From: CAWFKS01 sp963816435
GTDB lineage: Bacteria; Pseudomonadota; Alphaproteobacteria; Rhizobiales; Rhizobiaceae
Assembly: GCA_963816435.1 (NCBI GenBank)
Contig: CAWFKS010000001.1
Coordinates: forward strand, 124,001-188,000
Reading direction: 5' to 3'
Length of the DNA stretch: 64,000 nt
Shown piece after piece: positions 55,753 through 64,000 of this stretch. The translations under genes were made by a program, and so were the position numbers. Position 1 is the first letter of the stretch. The number at the start of each line of letters is the position of its first letter. The notes under the pieces are model-generated. The model ran no database searches. It was not told where the DNA came from and was given only the letters and a program-made list of their open reading frames with translations.

Positions 55753-55807
55753 TGGCTTTTCCTTGAATGAATTTGCTTGAAGACGGACGGTCGACGCTAC
55801 CCCTCAC

Positions 55808-55852
55808 CGGCCGGCCCAAGCCTCTCGGCAGAAGCTGAGAGGCGGCCGGCCG
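55808..55852 (-). repeat. Two-tier hairpin between serC and serA
   Basis: Outer arms CGGCCGGCC (55808-55816) and GGCCGGCCG (55844-55852); inner arms GCCTCTC (55820-55826) and GAGAGGC (55837-55843); 10-base loop. There is no T run. It could set the serC:serA ratio or be an attenuator. Confidence 0.65.
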
Positions 55853-55934
55853 TGACGGTGCCGCCTCGTCCTCATGCGTTCGCGGAAGCGGAACGCGCGC
55901 CGAAGGCGAGGGGCAGCGTCAGCCTTGGGAGATG

Positions 55935-57110
<1,176 letters not shown>

Positions 57111-57273
57111 GATTTCCTATCCTTCCAGATAGCACGCCCCTCGGTGGGGAGGGGTGGCCCACGGACGGCGTTACAGGAAGGGCCGAATCAAAGCAAGGCC
57201 ACAAAAGCAGGACGCGGGCCGAGTGGCCCGCGTCCTGGTGTCCCGGAGATGTCTTCCGCCGTCGCGGCCGCGC

Positions 57274-58113
57274 CTACCAGAGGTCGTAGCGCAGGCCGAG
57301 GGTGACGACGTGCTGGGTGATGTCGGGGTGGCTGCCCTGGGTGCCGGTGGCGCCGGCCGTGTTGAAGCCGAACATCTGGCCGGAGCCGATGTGGCGGTAT
57401 TTGTAGCCGACGTCGATCTTCATGTTTTTCGTTACGTCGAAGGCAATGCCGGCCATCGCGGCGTAGGTGAATGCCCACTCCTGCTCGCCCGGGTTGGTTC
57501 CGGCGCCGACGAAGCCGGCGGGGCAGGTGGCCGCGCCATCCACGCAGTAATAGTTGGATTTCAGACCGTCCCAGCGGATGTAGGTGTAGCCGACGCCGGC
57601 TCCGACATAGGGCGTGAAGCCTTTGACCGTGCCGAGATCGACATAGCCGTTGGCCATGACCGATACCGCAGTCCCGGTGCCTTGATCTTCGGAACGGCAG
57701 GTCGTGCCGAGAAGCACGGGCGCGGCGCTGCATGGTGCGCCGGAGGTCGTGGTGCCGGCGAAGCGTGTTTCGAACCAGTCACCCGTGATGTCGGCCCGCA
57801 GCCAGTCATTGAAGTGATAGCCGAAGCCAAGTCCGAGGCTGAAATCGGTGTTGAGCGCGCCGTTATCGAACGTCGAGGCACCGTAGGTGCCGGTCGCCGT
57901 GTCGTAGGTGCGGTAGTTGAAGGCGCCCTTGGCTGAGGTGGAGAAGGCGTATCCGACATCGCCGCGCAGATACCAGCCCGAGCCGATCTCGACGGGAACG
58001 ACCTCCGGCGCATTGTCGACGTAGATCGGCGGATCGTAGTCGGCCGCGCTCGCCGGCGCGGCGGCAATGGCGGCCAGTGCCAGGGCTGCGAGAAGAGCTT
58101 TGTTGCGACGCAT
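57274..58113 (-). CDS. Outer membrane beta-barrel protein, Omp25/Omp31-like (1)
   Basis: 279 residues. Signal peptide with AxA cleavage site (LLAALALAAIAAAPASA), then alternating strands and conserved barrel segments (GWYLRGDVGYAFSTSAKGAF, LGLGFGYHFNDWLRADITGD, GFTPYVGAGVGYTYIRWD). The last residue pair LW with VVTLGLRYDLW fits a C-terminal barrel strand. ATG at 58113 has CGGAG upstream. It is a tandem relative of the next gene, on the same strand. Confidence 0.9.
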   Translation of the reverse strand: MRRNKALLAALALAAIAAAPASAADYDPPIYVDNAPEVVPVEIGSGWYLRGDVGYAFSTSAKGAFNYRTYDTATGTYGASTFDNGALNTDFSLGLGFGYHFNDWLRADITGDWFETRFAGTTTSGAPCSAAPVLLGTTCRSEDQGTGTAVSVMANGYVDLGTVKGFTPYVGAGVGYTYIRWDGLKSNYYCVDGAATCPAGFVGAGTNPGEQEWAFTYAAMAGIAFDVTKNMKIDVGYKYRHIGSGQMFGFNTAGATGTQGSHPDITQHVVTLGLRYDLW

Positions 58114-58234
58114 CGTTCTACTCCGGATTGTCGGGCGTCCACCGCCCGCTTGTTCCGGAGGATTGTTAACCATAGTGGTTAAGCCGCGGTTAAGCATAAC
58201 AAACTGTTTCGCGCGCTCTGCCGCCCACACACGA

Positions 58235-58265
58235 AAAAGCCGCCCGGGGTGACCGGGCGGCTTTT
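58235..58265 (-). terminator. Terminator after OMP gene 2
   Basis: AAAAGCCGCCCGG (58235-58247) pairs perfectly with CCGGGCGGCTTTT (58253-58265), loop of five. Read on the minus strand it ends in a T run and lies between the OMP 2 stop (58291) and the OMP 1 start. It is bidirectional in form. Confidence 0.85.
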
Positions 58266-58290
58266 CGGGATCGGCGGAATTTTCCGGGAT

Positions 58291-59172
58291 CTATTTGTAG
58301 ACGGCAGGCGGGGGCGGCTCGTAGGCCACGACGTTCGGCTTCACGCACTGGTTGCCGCCGCCGATAGCGTAGCGCAGTCCGAGGCGGGCCTCGTGGATGT
58401 CGATGCCGCGGTCATCGCCAGGGCCGACGCCGATCGACACCCCGGCCGGCGTGGTTTCCTGGAACATGCGGCCGCCGGAGATCCGGGCGTAGCGGTAGCC
58501 GAGATCGACCTTCCAGTTGTCGTTGATGCAGTAGGAAGCACCGGCCATCAGCGCCCACGCGAAACGCCAGTTGGTGGCGCCGGCATGAGTGGAGGTCGAG
58601 CCGGTGATGGTGTTGCCGAGGCTGTCCCACTTCACCCGGGCACCGCCGATGCCGGCGCCGATATAGGGGGTGATGCGGTTGTAGGTGCCGAGCTCGGCGT
58701 ATGCGTTGGCAAGCAGCAGCAGCGCGCTGAACTTGGATTCGTCGGTCGAAGAGCAGGGCCCGGTGCCGCAGCCGGTGCCGCTGGTGGTGCCGGTGAACTT
58801 CGAATCGAACATGTAGTCCGCCGTCAGGTCGGTGCGGAAGTAGCGGTTGACCTGATATCCGACGCCGGCACCCAGCGAGAAGCTGGAGCGCAGCTTGCCG
58901 GTGTCGAAGGAATTGGTGCCTGGCGTCGGGCCGGGCGTCACGCAGCCGGGCGAACCGACCGGGCAGCCATAGGTGATGTAGTCGCCGCCGCGGAAGGTGA
59001 GGAAGTGGTAGTCGACATCGCCGCGCAGATACCAGCCGCCAGTGGCGGGCGGCGGAACGTCGTAGACCGGCGGCTCTTCCGGCGGGATGTAGAGATCGGC
59101 CGCAGAAGCCTGCGCCACCATTCCGGCGGCCAGCACTGCGCCCAGAAAGGCAAGTTTCGTAAGTTTGAACAT
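58291..59172 (-). CDS. Outer membrane beta-barrel protein, Omp25/Omp31-like (2)
   Basis: 293 residues. Signal peptide (LTKLAFLGAVLAAGMVAQAS, cleavage after ASA), Pro-rich turn (YIPPEEPPVYDVPPP), then barrel motifs GGWYLRGDVDYHFLTF, FSLGAGVGYQVNRYFRTDLT and YIGAGIGGARVKWDSLG. About 15 C-terminal residues follow the last strand. It shares fold and layout with the neighbouring OMP gene, so the two probably arose by duplication, but they are transcribed separately because a terminator lies between. Confidence 0.9.
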   Translation of the reverse strand: MFKLTKLAFLGAVLAAGMVAQASAADLYIPPEEPPVYDVPPPATGGWYLRGDVDYHFLTFRGGDYITYGCPVGSPGCVTPGPTPGTNSFDTGKLRSSFSLGAGVGYQVNRYFRTDLTADYMFDSKFTGTTSGTGCGTGPCSSTDESKFSALLLLANAYAELGTYNRITPYIGAGIGGARVKWDSLGNTITGSTSTHAGATNWRFAWALMAGASYCINDNWKVDLGYRYARISGGRMFQETTPAGVSIGVGPGDDRGIDIHEARLGLRYAIGGGNQCVKPNVVAYEPPPPAVYK

Positions 59173-59342
59173 TTCGGTGCGATCCCCTGCGATGTTCGGC
59201 AGCCGGCATGCCGGCCCCCAGTGGAACTCGCCGCAGATATTGGGACCCAAAGGTTAAAGCCCACTTAACCTTAACTTTTTACCTTAATGGACGGAAAATG
59301 CGCGCAGCAGGCGGGCATCACTGCTTGCCCACCAGCGGCCGT

Positions 59343-59360
59343 CAGCCGGCCGGCCGGCTG
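59343..59360. repeat. Perfect GC palindrome
   Basis: CAGCCGGCCGGCCGGCTG, 18 bases, 37 bases downstream of the glmM stop. No T run. Possible 3' stabilising hairpin. Confidence 0.55.
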
Positions 59361-59397
59361 CAATCGCAAAAAGCAGTCGGGGGAGAAAGGAGCCGCC

Positions 59398-60753
59398 TCA
59401 GGCGGCGTTGCGCGCCTCATCGGCGATGACACCGACGATGTCGTCGACGACCGTCTCGACCAGATCGCGGTCGTCACCCTCGGCCATGACGCGAATCAGC
59501 GGCTCGGTGCCCGAAGGACGGATGACGAGGCGGCCCGCTTCGCCGAGCCGGCCGCGCGCAGCCTCGATCGCCGCCTTGACGGCATCGTTCTCCAGCGGCT
59601 TGCCGCCGGCGAAGCGCACGTTCTTCAAGAGCTGCGGCACCGGTTCGAACTGGCGGCAGACTTCGCTGGCCGGCTTGTTCTGGCGCTTGATGGCTGCCAG
59701 CACCTGCAGCGCGCTGACCAGCCCGTCGCCGGTCGTGGAGAAATCCGACAGCACGATGTGGCCGGACTGCTCGCCGCCCACATTGAGGCCATGGGCGCGC
59801 ATGTGTTCGACGACATAGCGGTCGCCGACGCGGGTCCGATGCAGCGTCAGGTCCATGTCTGCCAGGAAACGCTCCAGGCCGAGATTGGACATCACGGTGG
59901 CGACGATGCCGCCGCCGGCGAGCCTGCCGCTGTCATGCCACGAGCGCGCGATCAGCGCCATGATCTGGTCGCCGTCGATCACCGTGCCGTTCTCGTCGAC
60001 GATGACCACCCGGTCGGCATCGCCGTCGAGCGCGATGCCGATATCGGCGCGAACCTCGTGCACCTTCTTCGACAGGCTGACGGGATGGGTCGAGCCGCAA
60101 TCCTCGTTGATGTTGAGGCCGTTCGGCTCGTCATGGATGGCGATGACCTCGGCGCCGAGTTCCCACAACGCCGCCGGCGCCACCTTGTAGGCGGCACCGT
60201 TGGCGCAGTCGACGACGACGCGCAGGCCCGACAGCGACATGGAGCGCGGCAGCGTGCGCTTGGCGAACTCGATGTAGCGATCGTGGACGCCGTCGATGCG
60301 CTTGGCGCGGCCGAGTGCCGCGGCGTCGGCCAGCTTCAACTCGGTGCCGGCATCCAGCATCGTCTCGATGCGGTTTTCGATCTCGTCCGACAGCTTGTAG
60401 CCGTCCGGGCCGAACAGCTTGATGCCGTTGTCGTGGAAGGGGTTGTGGGAGGCGGAGATCATCACGCCGATGTCGGCGCGCAGCGAGCGCGCCAGCATGG
60501 CGACGGCCGGCGTCGGCACCGGACCGAGCAGGAACACGTCCATGCCCGCCGCGCAGAAGCCGGCAACCATGGCGTTCTCGATCATGTAGCCGGAAAGCCG
60601 CGTGTCCTTGCCGAGCACGACCCGGTGGCGATGGCTGCCGTTCTGGAAGGACAGTCCGGCGGCCATGCCGACCCGCATCGCGACCTCGGCCGTCATTGGA
60701 AAGCGGTTGGCCCGTCCCCGGATACCGTCGGTCCCGAAATAGCGATTCGACAT
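59398..60753 (-). CDS. glmM: Phosphoglucosamine mutase
   Basis: Converts glucosamine-6-P to glucosamine-1-P for UDP-GlcNAc. 451 residues. N-terminus SNRYFGTDGIRGRANRFPMT; active-site serine in GVMISASHNPFHDNGIKLFG; Mg loop ALDGDADRVVIVDENG; sugar-binding GGEQSGHIVLSDFSTTGDG; phosphate loop RPSGTEPLIRVMAEG. ATG at 60753 is the family start. The frame is intact. A minus-strand TATAAT (60825-60820) lies about 67 bases upstream. The usual neighbour ftsH is absent here. Confidence 0.97.
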   Translation of the reverse strand: MSNRYFGTDGIRGRANRFPMTAEVAMRVGMAAGLSFQNGSHRHRVVLGKDTRLSGYMIENAMVAGFCAAGMDVFLLGPVPTPAVAMLARSLRADIGVMISASHNPFHDNGIKLFGPDGYKLSDEIENRIETMLDAGTELKLADAAALGRAKRIDGVHDRYIEFAKRTLPRSMSLSGLRVVVDCANGAAYKVAPAALWELGAEVIAIHDEPNGLNINEDCGSTHPVSLSKKVHEVRADIGIALDGDADRVVIVDENGTVIDGDQIMALIARSWHDSGRLAGGGIVATVMSNLGLERFLADMDLTLHRTRVGDRYVVEHMRAHGLNVGGEQSGHIVLSDFSTTGDGLVSALQVLAAIKRQNKPASEVCRQFEPVPQLLKNVRFAGGKPLENDAVKAAIEAARGRLGEAGRLVIRPSGTEPLIRVMAEGDDRDLVETVVDDIVGVIADEARNAA

Positions 60754-60833
60754 ATGTGCTTTCGTCCCCAAACGTCCGTCGGCCGTGTTTTACATGTCGA
60801 CAGGCCGGAAAGGCATCACATTATATGAGGAAT

Positions 60834-60856
60834 CGTAACGTTTCCTTAGCGTAACG
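60834..60856. repeat. CGTAACG direct repeat upstream of glmM
   Basis: CGTAACG at 60834-60840 and again at 60850-60856, 16 bases apart, just upstream of the putative glmM -10. Could be a regulator site; weak. Confidence 0.35.
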
Positions 60857-60905
60857 CTTGCGTCTTTTCGCCGCTGTCGTCGGCTGCTTGCAGGAGAGAC
60901 GAGCC

Positions 60906-61976
60906 CTACTTCAGTGCCGAGACCCAGCTTCTCAGCATGGCGACGGCGTTGGGATCGGCGATCGAGCGACCGAGTTCGGGCATCATGACCCCGGGCTCGG
61001 TGCTTTCCACGCGGTAGATCAGGATCGAACCGTCGGGGTCGCCGGGCTTGACGTCGAAGTCGCGCCCGCCCGAGCCGCGCCCGGCGGCGACGGGACGTTT
61101 CATGATGCCGCGCTTCACCGGGTCGTCCTGGTTCCAGGTCAGGAACAGGCCGGAATTTGAGGCAGCGCCCTCCGGACGGTGGCAGTGCGCGCAGTTGACG
61201 TCGAGCCAGGCCCTGACGCGCGTGGCGAGATCGATGCTGGAATCGCGCCAGTCGGGAACGGCCGGAATCTCGGCGGTCGGCGGCGCGTCCTTCAGCAGGC
61301 CGTGGTCTCGCCAGTAGTCGATCTGGTTGCGTTCGCCGTCGGCGTAGGCGAACGGGCCGTTGAGGTTGCGCGCCTTCGGGCCGATCGGCGTGATCGTGCC
61401 GGATATCGAGTGGCACTCCTTGCACTGGTTCTTGTTGGGCACCGCATAGTCGATCTTCAGCGGCTCGCCGTCGCCAAGCACGGTGTCGATCGGCACGTGC
61501 GCGCCGGCAATCGTCAGCTCGGCGTCCGTCTGGTCGTCGTTCCAGAGATAGGCCCAGGCCTGCCAGCCGTCCTCGTGCAGCTCCAGCACGCGCGTCTCGA
61601 TCAGCCGGACGTTCTTGTCCGGCTGGCGGAAGTCTGCGGGGAAGGCGAAGGTCTTCACCAGCGCGGTGCCGACGGGGAAATGCAGCGCCTCGGCCTGATC
61701 GTAGCCGGCGGCCTCACCGTCGGGCAGGTAGACGAAGCGGAACTTGAGCGCCCGGTCCGAAAACAGCGGCGTCACCGGCGCGAACGGGTGCACTCCCTCG
61801 GCAGGCTTCAGGCCCTTCATGTCGGCGAAGAAGCCGAACTCTGAGAGGTGCCGCGGCGGCCGCTTCGACAGGATCGCGTCGTCGGAGACGGCAAAGGCGG
61901 GCAGGGCGGTCGCCAGCAGCAGCGCCGGCAAGGCCAGCAGCGCCAGAAACCAGCCGATCGTGTTCTTCTTCAACAT
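60906..61976 (-). CDS. Diheme c-type cytochrome, SO_2930-like
   Basis: 356 residues. Signal peptide (IGWFLALLALPALLLATALP) and two heme sites, KNQCKECHSISG and DVNCAHCHRPEG. The N-terminal half (FGFFADMKGLKPAEGVHPFA, TPLFSDRALKFRFVYLPDGE) is the conserved domain of this family. It is periplasmic, with electron transfer or oxidation role unknown. It lies 28 bases downstream of the beta-helix gene, as relatives do elsewhere, so the pair is a functional unit. Confidence 0.88.
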   Translation of the reverse strand: MLKKNTIGWFLALLALPALLLATALPAFAVSDDAILSKRPPRHLSEFGFFADMKGLKPAEGVHPFAPVTPLFSDRALKFRFVYLPDGEAAGYDQAEALHFPVGTALVKTFAFPADFRQPDKNVRLIETRVLELHEDGWQAWAYLWNDDQTDAELTIAGAHVPIDTVLGDGEPLKIDYAVPNKNQCKECHSISGTITPIGPKARNLNGPFAYADGERNQIDYWRDHGLLKDAPPTAEIPAVPDWRDSSIDLATRVRAWLDVNCAHCHRPEGAASNSGLFLTWNQDDPVKRGIMKRPVAAGRGSGGRDFDVKPGDPDGSILIYRVESTEPGVMMPELGRSIADPNAVAMLRSWVSALK

Positions 61977-62004
61977 GAACTCCGTGGTGCGGCGCGGCGG
62001 CGGC

Positions 62005-63231
62005 TCAGGCGCCGCCGTCCTGCGGCAGCTTCACCGGCTCGGGCTCCGGCAGGCTGCCCGCATAGTCCTCGATGTCGTGATCCGGCCACCAGCCCCACGG
62101 CAGCAGCTCCTGCGAGATCATCTTGACGTTGACGAAGGTCGTGCCTTCCGGCTCGTCGATGTAGACGCGGTTTTCCGGGGCGACCCAGGTGAAATATTCC
62201 GGGATGCGGGTCACGCCGTCCCACACGATGTCGGGCACCGGCGTGCCCGACAGGTCGCTGATGATCTTGCCGACCTCGCCGTCGGGCGCATTGCCGCCCT
62301 CGCCGTAGGTGTTGTCGTGCACGTAGACCCCGCGCGGCACGAACATGTAGTTGTCGTCGTCGTACTTGTTCGGATAGGCGTTGATCAGCACGTGGGTGGT
62401 GCCGTTGCCGTCGAAGCGGTTGTTGAAGACGTGCACGTCGCGGTTGGCCATCACCATCACGCCCATGCCCTTGGGCACGATCGCAACGATATTGCCCTTG
62501 GGCGCGAAATTGTCCGTGTCGTTGTTCACCACGTCGTTGTCGAAGACGCGGATGTCGTGGCCACCCTGGACGGGCAGGTTGGGCAGATCGAAGATCAGGA
62601 TCCCGCCGGCATTGTGGGTGGCGGTGTTGCCGTGCACGTCGGCGTGGAAGGAGTTCTCGATCTCGATGCCGGCGACGTTGTATTTCGCCGTCGAGTTGCG
62701 CACGACGATGTTCTCGCTCTGGCCGACATAGATGCCGGCGTCGGAGGCGCCGCTCACCGTCACGCCGTCGATCAGCACGTTCTTGGAGGAAACGGGGTAG
62801 ACGCCGTAGGAGCCGTTGGTCTCCTTCGGGCCGCCGGTCCATTCGACGCGCAGGTTGCGGAAGGTGATCTGGTCGGAGCCCTTGGCCTTGATGCCGTCGC
62901 CCTTGGTGTCCTCGACCGCGAACCCGTCGAGCACGACCCGGTCCGAGGTGACCAGCAGGCCTTCGCCGGCGCCGGTCTGGCCCTTGAAGGAGAGCACGGT
63001 CTTGTCCGGCCCCGCGCCCTTCACGGTGACGCCGTCGACGTCGAGCGACAGGCCGTCGATCAGCTCGTAGCGGCCGGCGGCGATCTGCACCGTGTCGCCC
63101 GGTTCTGCCATGATCAGGGCCTCGATCAGCTTTTCGGGCGCGTCGTCGCCGGGCTCGACCAGCGTTTCCGCGGCGCCGGCGTTGCCCGCCACGAGCAGCG
63201 CCAGGATCGGTCCCATCACAAGTGTGCGCAT
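62005..63231 (-). CDS. Secreted parallel beta-helix repeat protein
   Basis: 408 residues. Signal peptide (LVMGPILALLVAGNAGAAET), then right-handed beta-helix repeats typical of pectate-lyase-like proteins (GDGIKAKGSDQITFRNLRVE, GVTVSGASDAGIYVGQSENI, VVRNSTAKYNVAGIEIENSF). The last 90 residues lack repeats and include EYFTWVAPENRVYIDEPEG. It is the first gene of the pair with the diheme cytochrome and is divergent from a TetR gene. No substrate is evident. Confidence 0.88.
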   Translation of the reverse strand: MRTLVMGPILALLVAGNAGAAETLVEPGDDAPEKLIEALIMAEPGDTVQIAAGRYELIDGLSLDVDGVTVKGAGPDKTVLSFKGQTGAGEGLLVTSDRVVLDGFAVEDTKGDGIKAKGSDQITFRNLRVEWTGGPKETNGSYGVYPVSSKNVLIDGVTVSGASDAGIYVGQSENIVVRNSTAKYNVAGIEIENSFHADVHGNTATHNAGGILIFDLPNLPVQGGHDIRVFDNDVVNNDTDNFAPKGNIVAIVPKGMGVMVMANRDVHVFNNRFDGNGTTHVLINAYPNKYDDDNYMFVPRGVYVHDNTYGEGGNAPDGEVGKIISDLSGTPVPDIVWDGVTRIPEYFTWVAPENRVYIDEPEGTTFVNVKMISQELLPWGWWPDHDIEDYAGSLPEPEPVKLPQDGGA

Positions 63232-63335
63232 TTCAGGTTCTCCCCTCGTGCCGGCGCGGCATTCGGCCGCAACAGCGTTCGTCCCGGCATTTTCCCTGCC
63301 GCCACGTTGCTCTGCATCTGGACCCCTGTCAAGAA

Positions 63336-63354
63336 AGATGAAACAGTTTCATCT
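63336..63354. promoter_or_regulatory. TetR operator next to the tetR start
   Basis: Perfect 19-base palindrome AGATGAAACAGTTTCATCT (9-1-9) that ends directly before the ATG at 63355, in the 123-base region between the divergent beta-helix and tetR genes. Confidence 0.75.
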
Positions 63355-63984
63355 ATGAGCGAGACGATCACCCCCGGCCGCACCACGGCGCCGCGCCAGA
63401 AGCGCGCCCGGGCCCGCCGCGCCGAGCTTCTTGCGGCGGTCGAGCGCATCGTCGCCGCCGAGGGACCCGAGGCGGTCACGACGACGCGCGTGGCTACCGA
63501 GACGGGTGCGGCGGTCGGCACGATCTACCGCTATTTCGAGGGTCGCGAGCAGATGCTTTTGTCCGCCTACGACGACACGGTGCGGCGGATCGTGGAGCAA
63601 TGCCGGGACGCATTGGAGGAGCTGCCGTCCTCCGCCGATGCCGAGGATGCGGCGCGCGTGCTCCTCGGGCACTACCTTGCGGCGGCCGAGGCCATCCCCG
63701 CCCATTCCGGGCTGCTGCGCGCCATGCGCGGCATTCGCCCGATCGCCGCCGACCAGCGGGTCAACGCCGACGGCATCGTCGGCGAGATCTTCGTGCCGTT
63801 CCTGGCGCGCTTCGCACCTGGCGCCAGCTTCGAGCCCGTGGCGCTCAACCTGATGAACGTGACCGTCGGCACGCTGGTCGACCTCTATCTCGTCACCGAA
63901 GGCGCTGCCGAGCGCGCCTATCTGCGCGACGAGATCGAGGCCCACGTCGCCTTCATGGTCGCGCGCGCCATCGGCCGCCGCTGA
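63355..63984 (+). CDS. TetR-family regulator
   Basis: 209 residues. Helix-turn-helix AVTTTRVATETGAAVGTIYR with YFEGREQMLLSAYDDTV, then a helical effector domain (LLRAMRGIRPIAADQRVNAD). The same frame is open far upstream over the beta-helix gene, but the ATG at 63355 is the only start that fits the family. A perfect palindrome abuts it. It likely represses itself and the divergent beta-helix/cytochrome pair. Confidence 0.93.
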   Translation: MSETITPGRTTAPRQKRARARRAELLAAVERIVAAEGPEAVTTTRVATETGAAVGTIYRYFEGREQMLLSAYDDTVRRIVEQCRDALEELPSSADAEDAARVLLGHYLAAAEAIPAHSGLLRAMRGIRPIAADQRVNADGIVGEIFVPFLARFAPGASFEPVALNLMNVTVGTLVDLYLVTEGAAERAYLRDEIEAHVAFMVARAIGRR

Positions 63985-64000
63985 CGCCGCGGCCGACCGG

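Noticed and set aside
61744..63354. A very long plus-strand open frame leading into the terminal TetR gene
   Set aside because: It is antisense to the cytochrome and beta-helix genes, and only the part from 63355 has a protein family signature.

Overview
The window is a GC-rich, densely coded piece of an alphaproteobacterial chromosome, most likely order Hyphomicrobiales (Rhizobiales), Mesorhizobium/Phyllobacteriaceae-like. The pointers are a pyc-type pyruvate carboxylase, divergent phaR and phaAB, serC-serA, two Omp25/31-like beta-barrels, an mbfA iron exporter with an Irr-type operator, and two promoters matching the general-stress EcfG consensus (GGAAC-N16-CGTT). I see no rRNA, tRNA, CRISPR array, insertion sequence, phage gene or replication origin.

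Layout. 1-6.6 kb: end of pyc, SH3b membrane protein, MFS transporter, LysR regulator with a divergent NAD(P)-binding protein, DUF3309 peptide. 6.7-15.3 kb: a minus-strand block with a periplasmic molybdenum hydroxylase (2Fe-2S subunit, Mo subunit, diheme cytochrome) followed by an RND efflux pair, with a divergent TetR regulator. 15.3-24.4 kb: core genes (ispG, farnesyl diphosphate synthase, mtgA, rpmF, gamma-glutamyltransferase, phaR/phaAB). 24.4-29.4 kb: MerR/CDF metal efflux and a marR-emrA-emrB locus. 29.5-36.4 kb: SulP transporter, small membrane proteins, LytTR regulator, a NlpC/P60-like hydrolase, and overlapping CYTH and CHAD genes. 36.5-42.8 kb: a CecR-YbhGFS-like regulator/ABC exporter operon, then an FAD monooxygenase with an M19 dipeptidase. 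43-49.4 kb: REC-EAL protein, mbfA, a TetR-controlled FAD monooxygenase, an ArsR locus with two monooxygenase-fold proteins, DUF892 protein. 49.6-54.1 kb: DMT exporter, atypical pyruvate kinase, YCII protein with an ECF42-like sigma factor. 54.2-60.8 kb: serA, serC, two outer-membrane proteins, glmM. 60.9-64 kb: diheme cytochrome, beta-helix protein and divergent TetR.

Two themes stand out. First, at least 31 single-base frame breaks interrupt about 17 otherwise complete, motif-conserving genes. They cluster, and their polarity is local: almost all insertions between 6 and 12.4 kb, mostly deletions between 35.3 and 38.4 kb. This looks like uncorrected consensus error rather than gene decay, and I annotate the genes full length with the breaks marked. 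Second, many regulators lie beside a visible palindrome (MarR, MerR, ArsR, XRE, LysR, three TetRs), so several small regulons can be read directly from the DNA. I did not find a convincing wholly new defence or mobile system. The least understood module is the TetR / beta-helix / diheme cytochrome locus at 60.9-64 kb.
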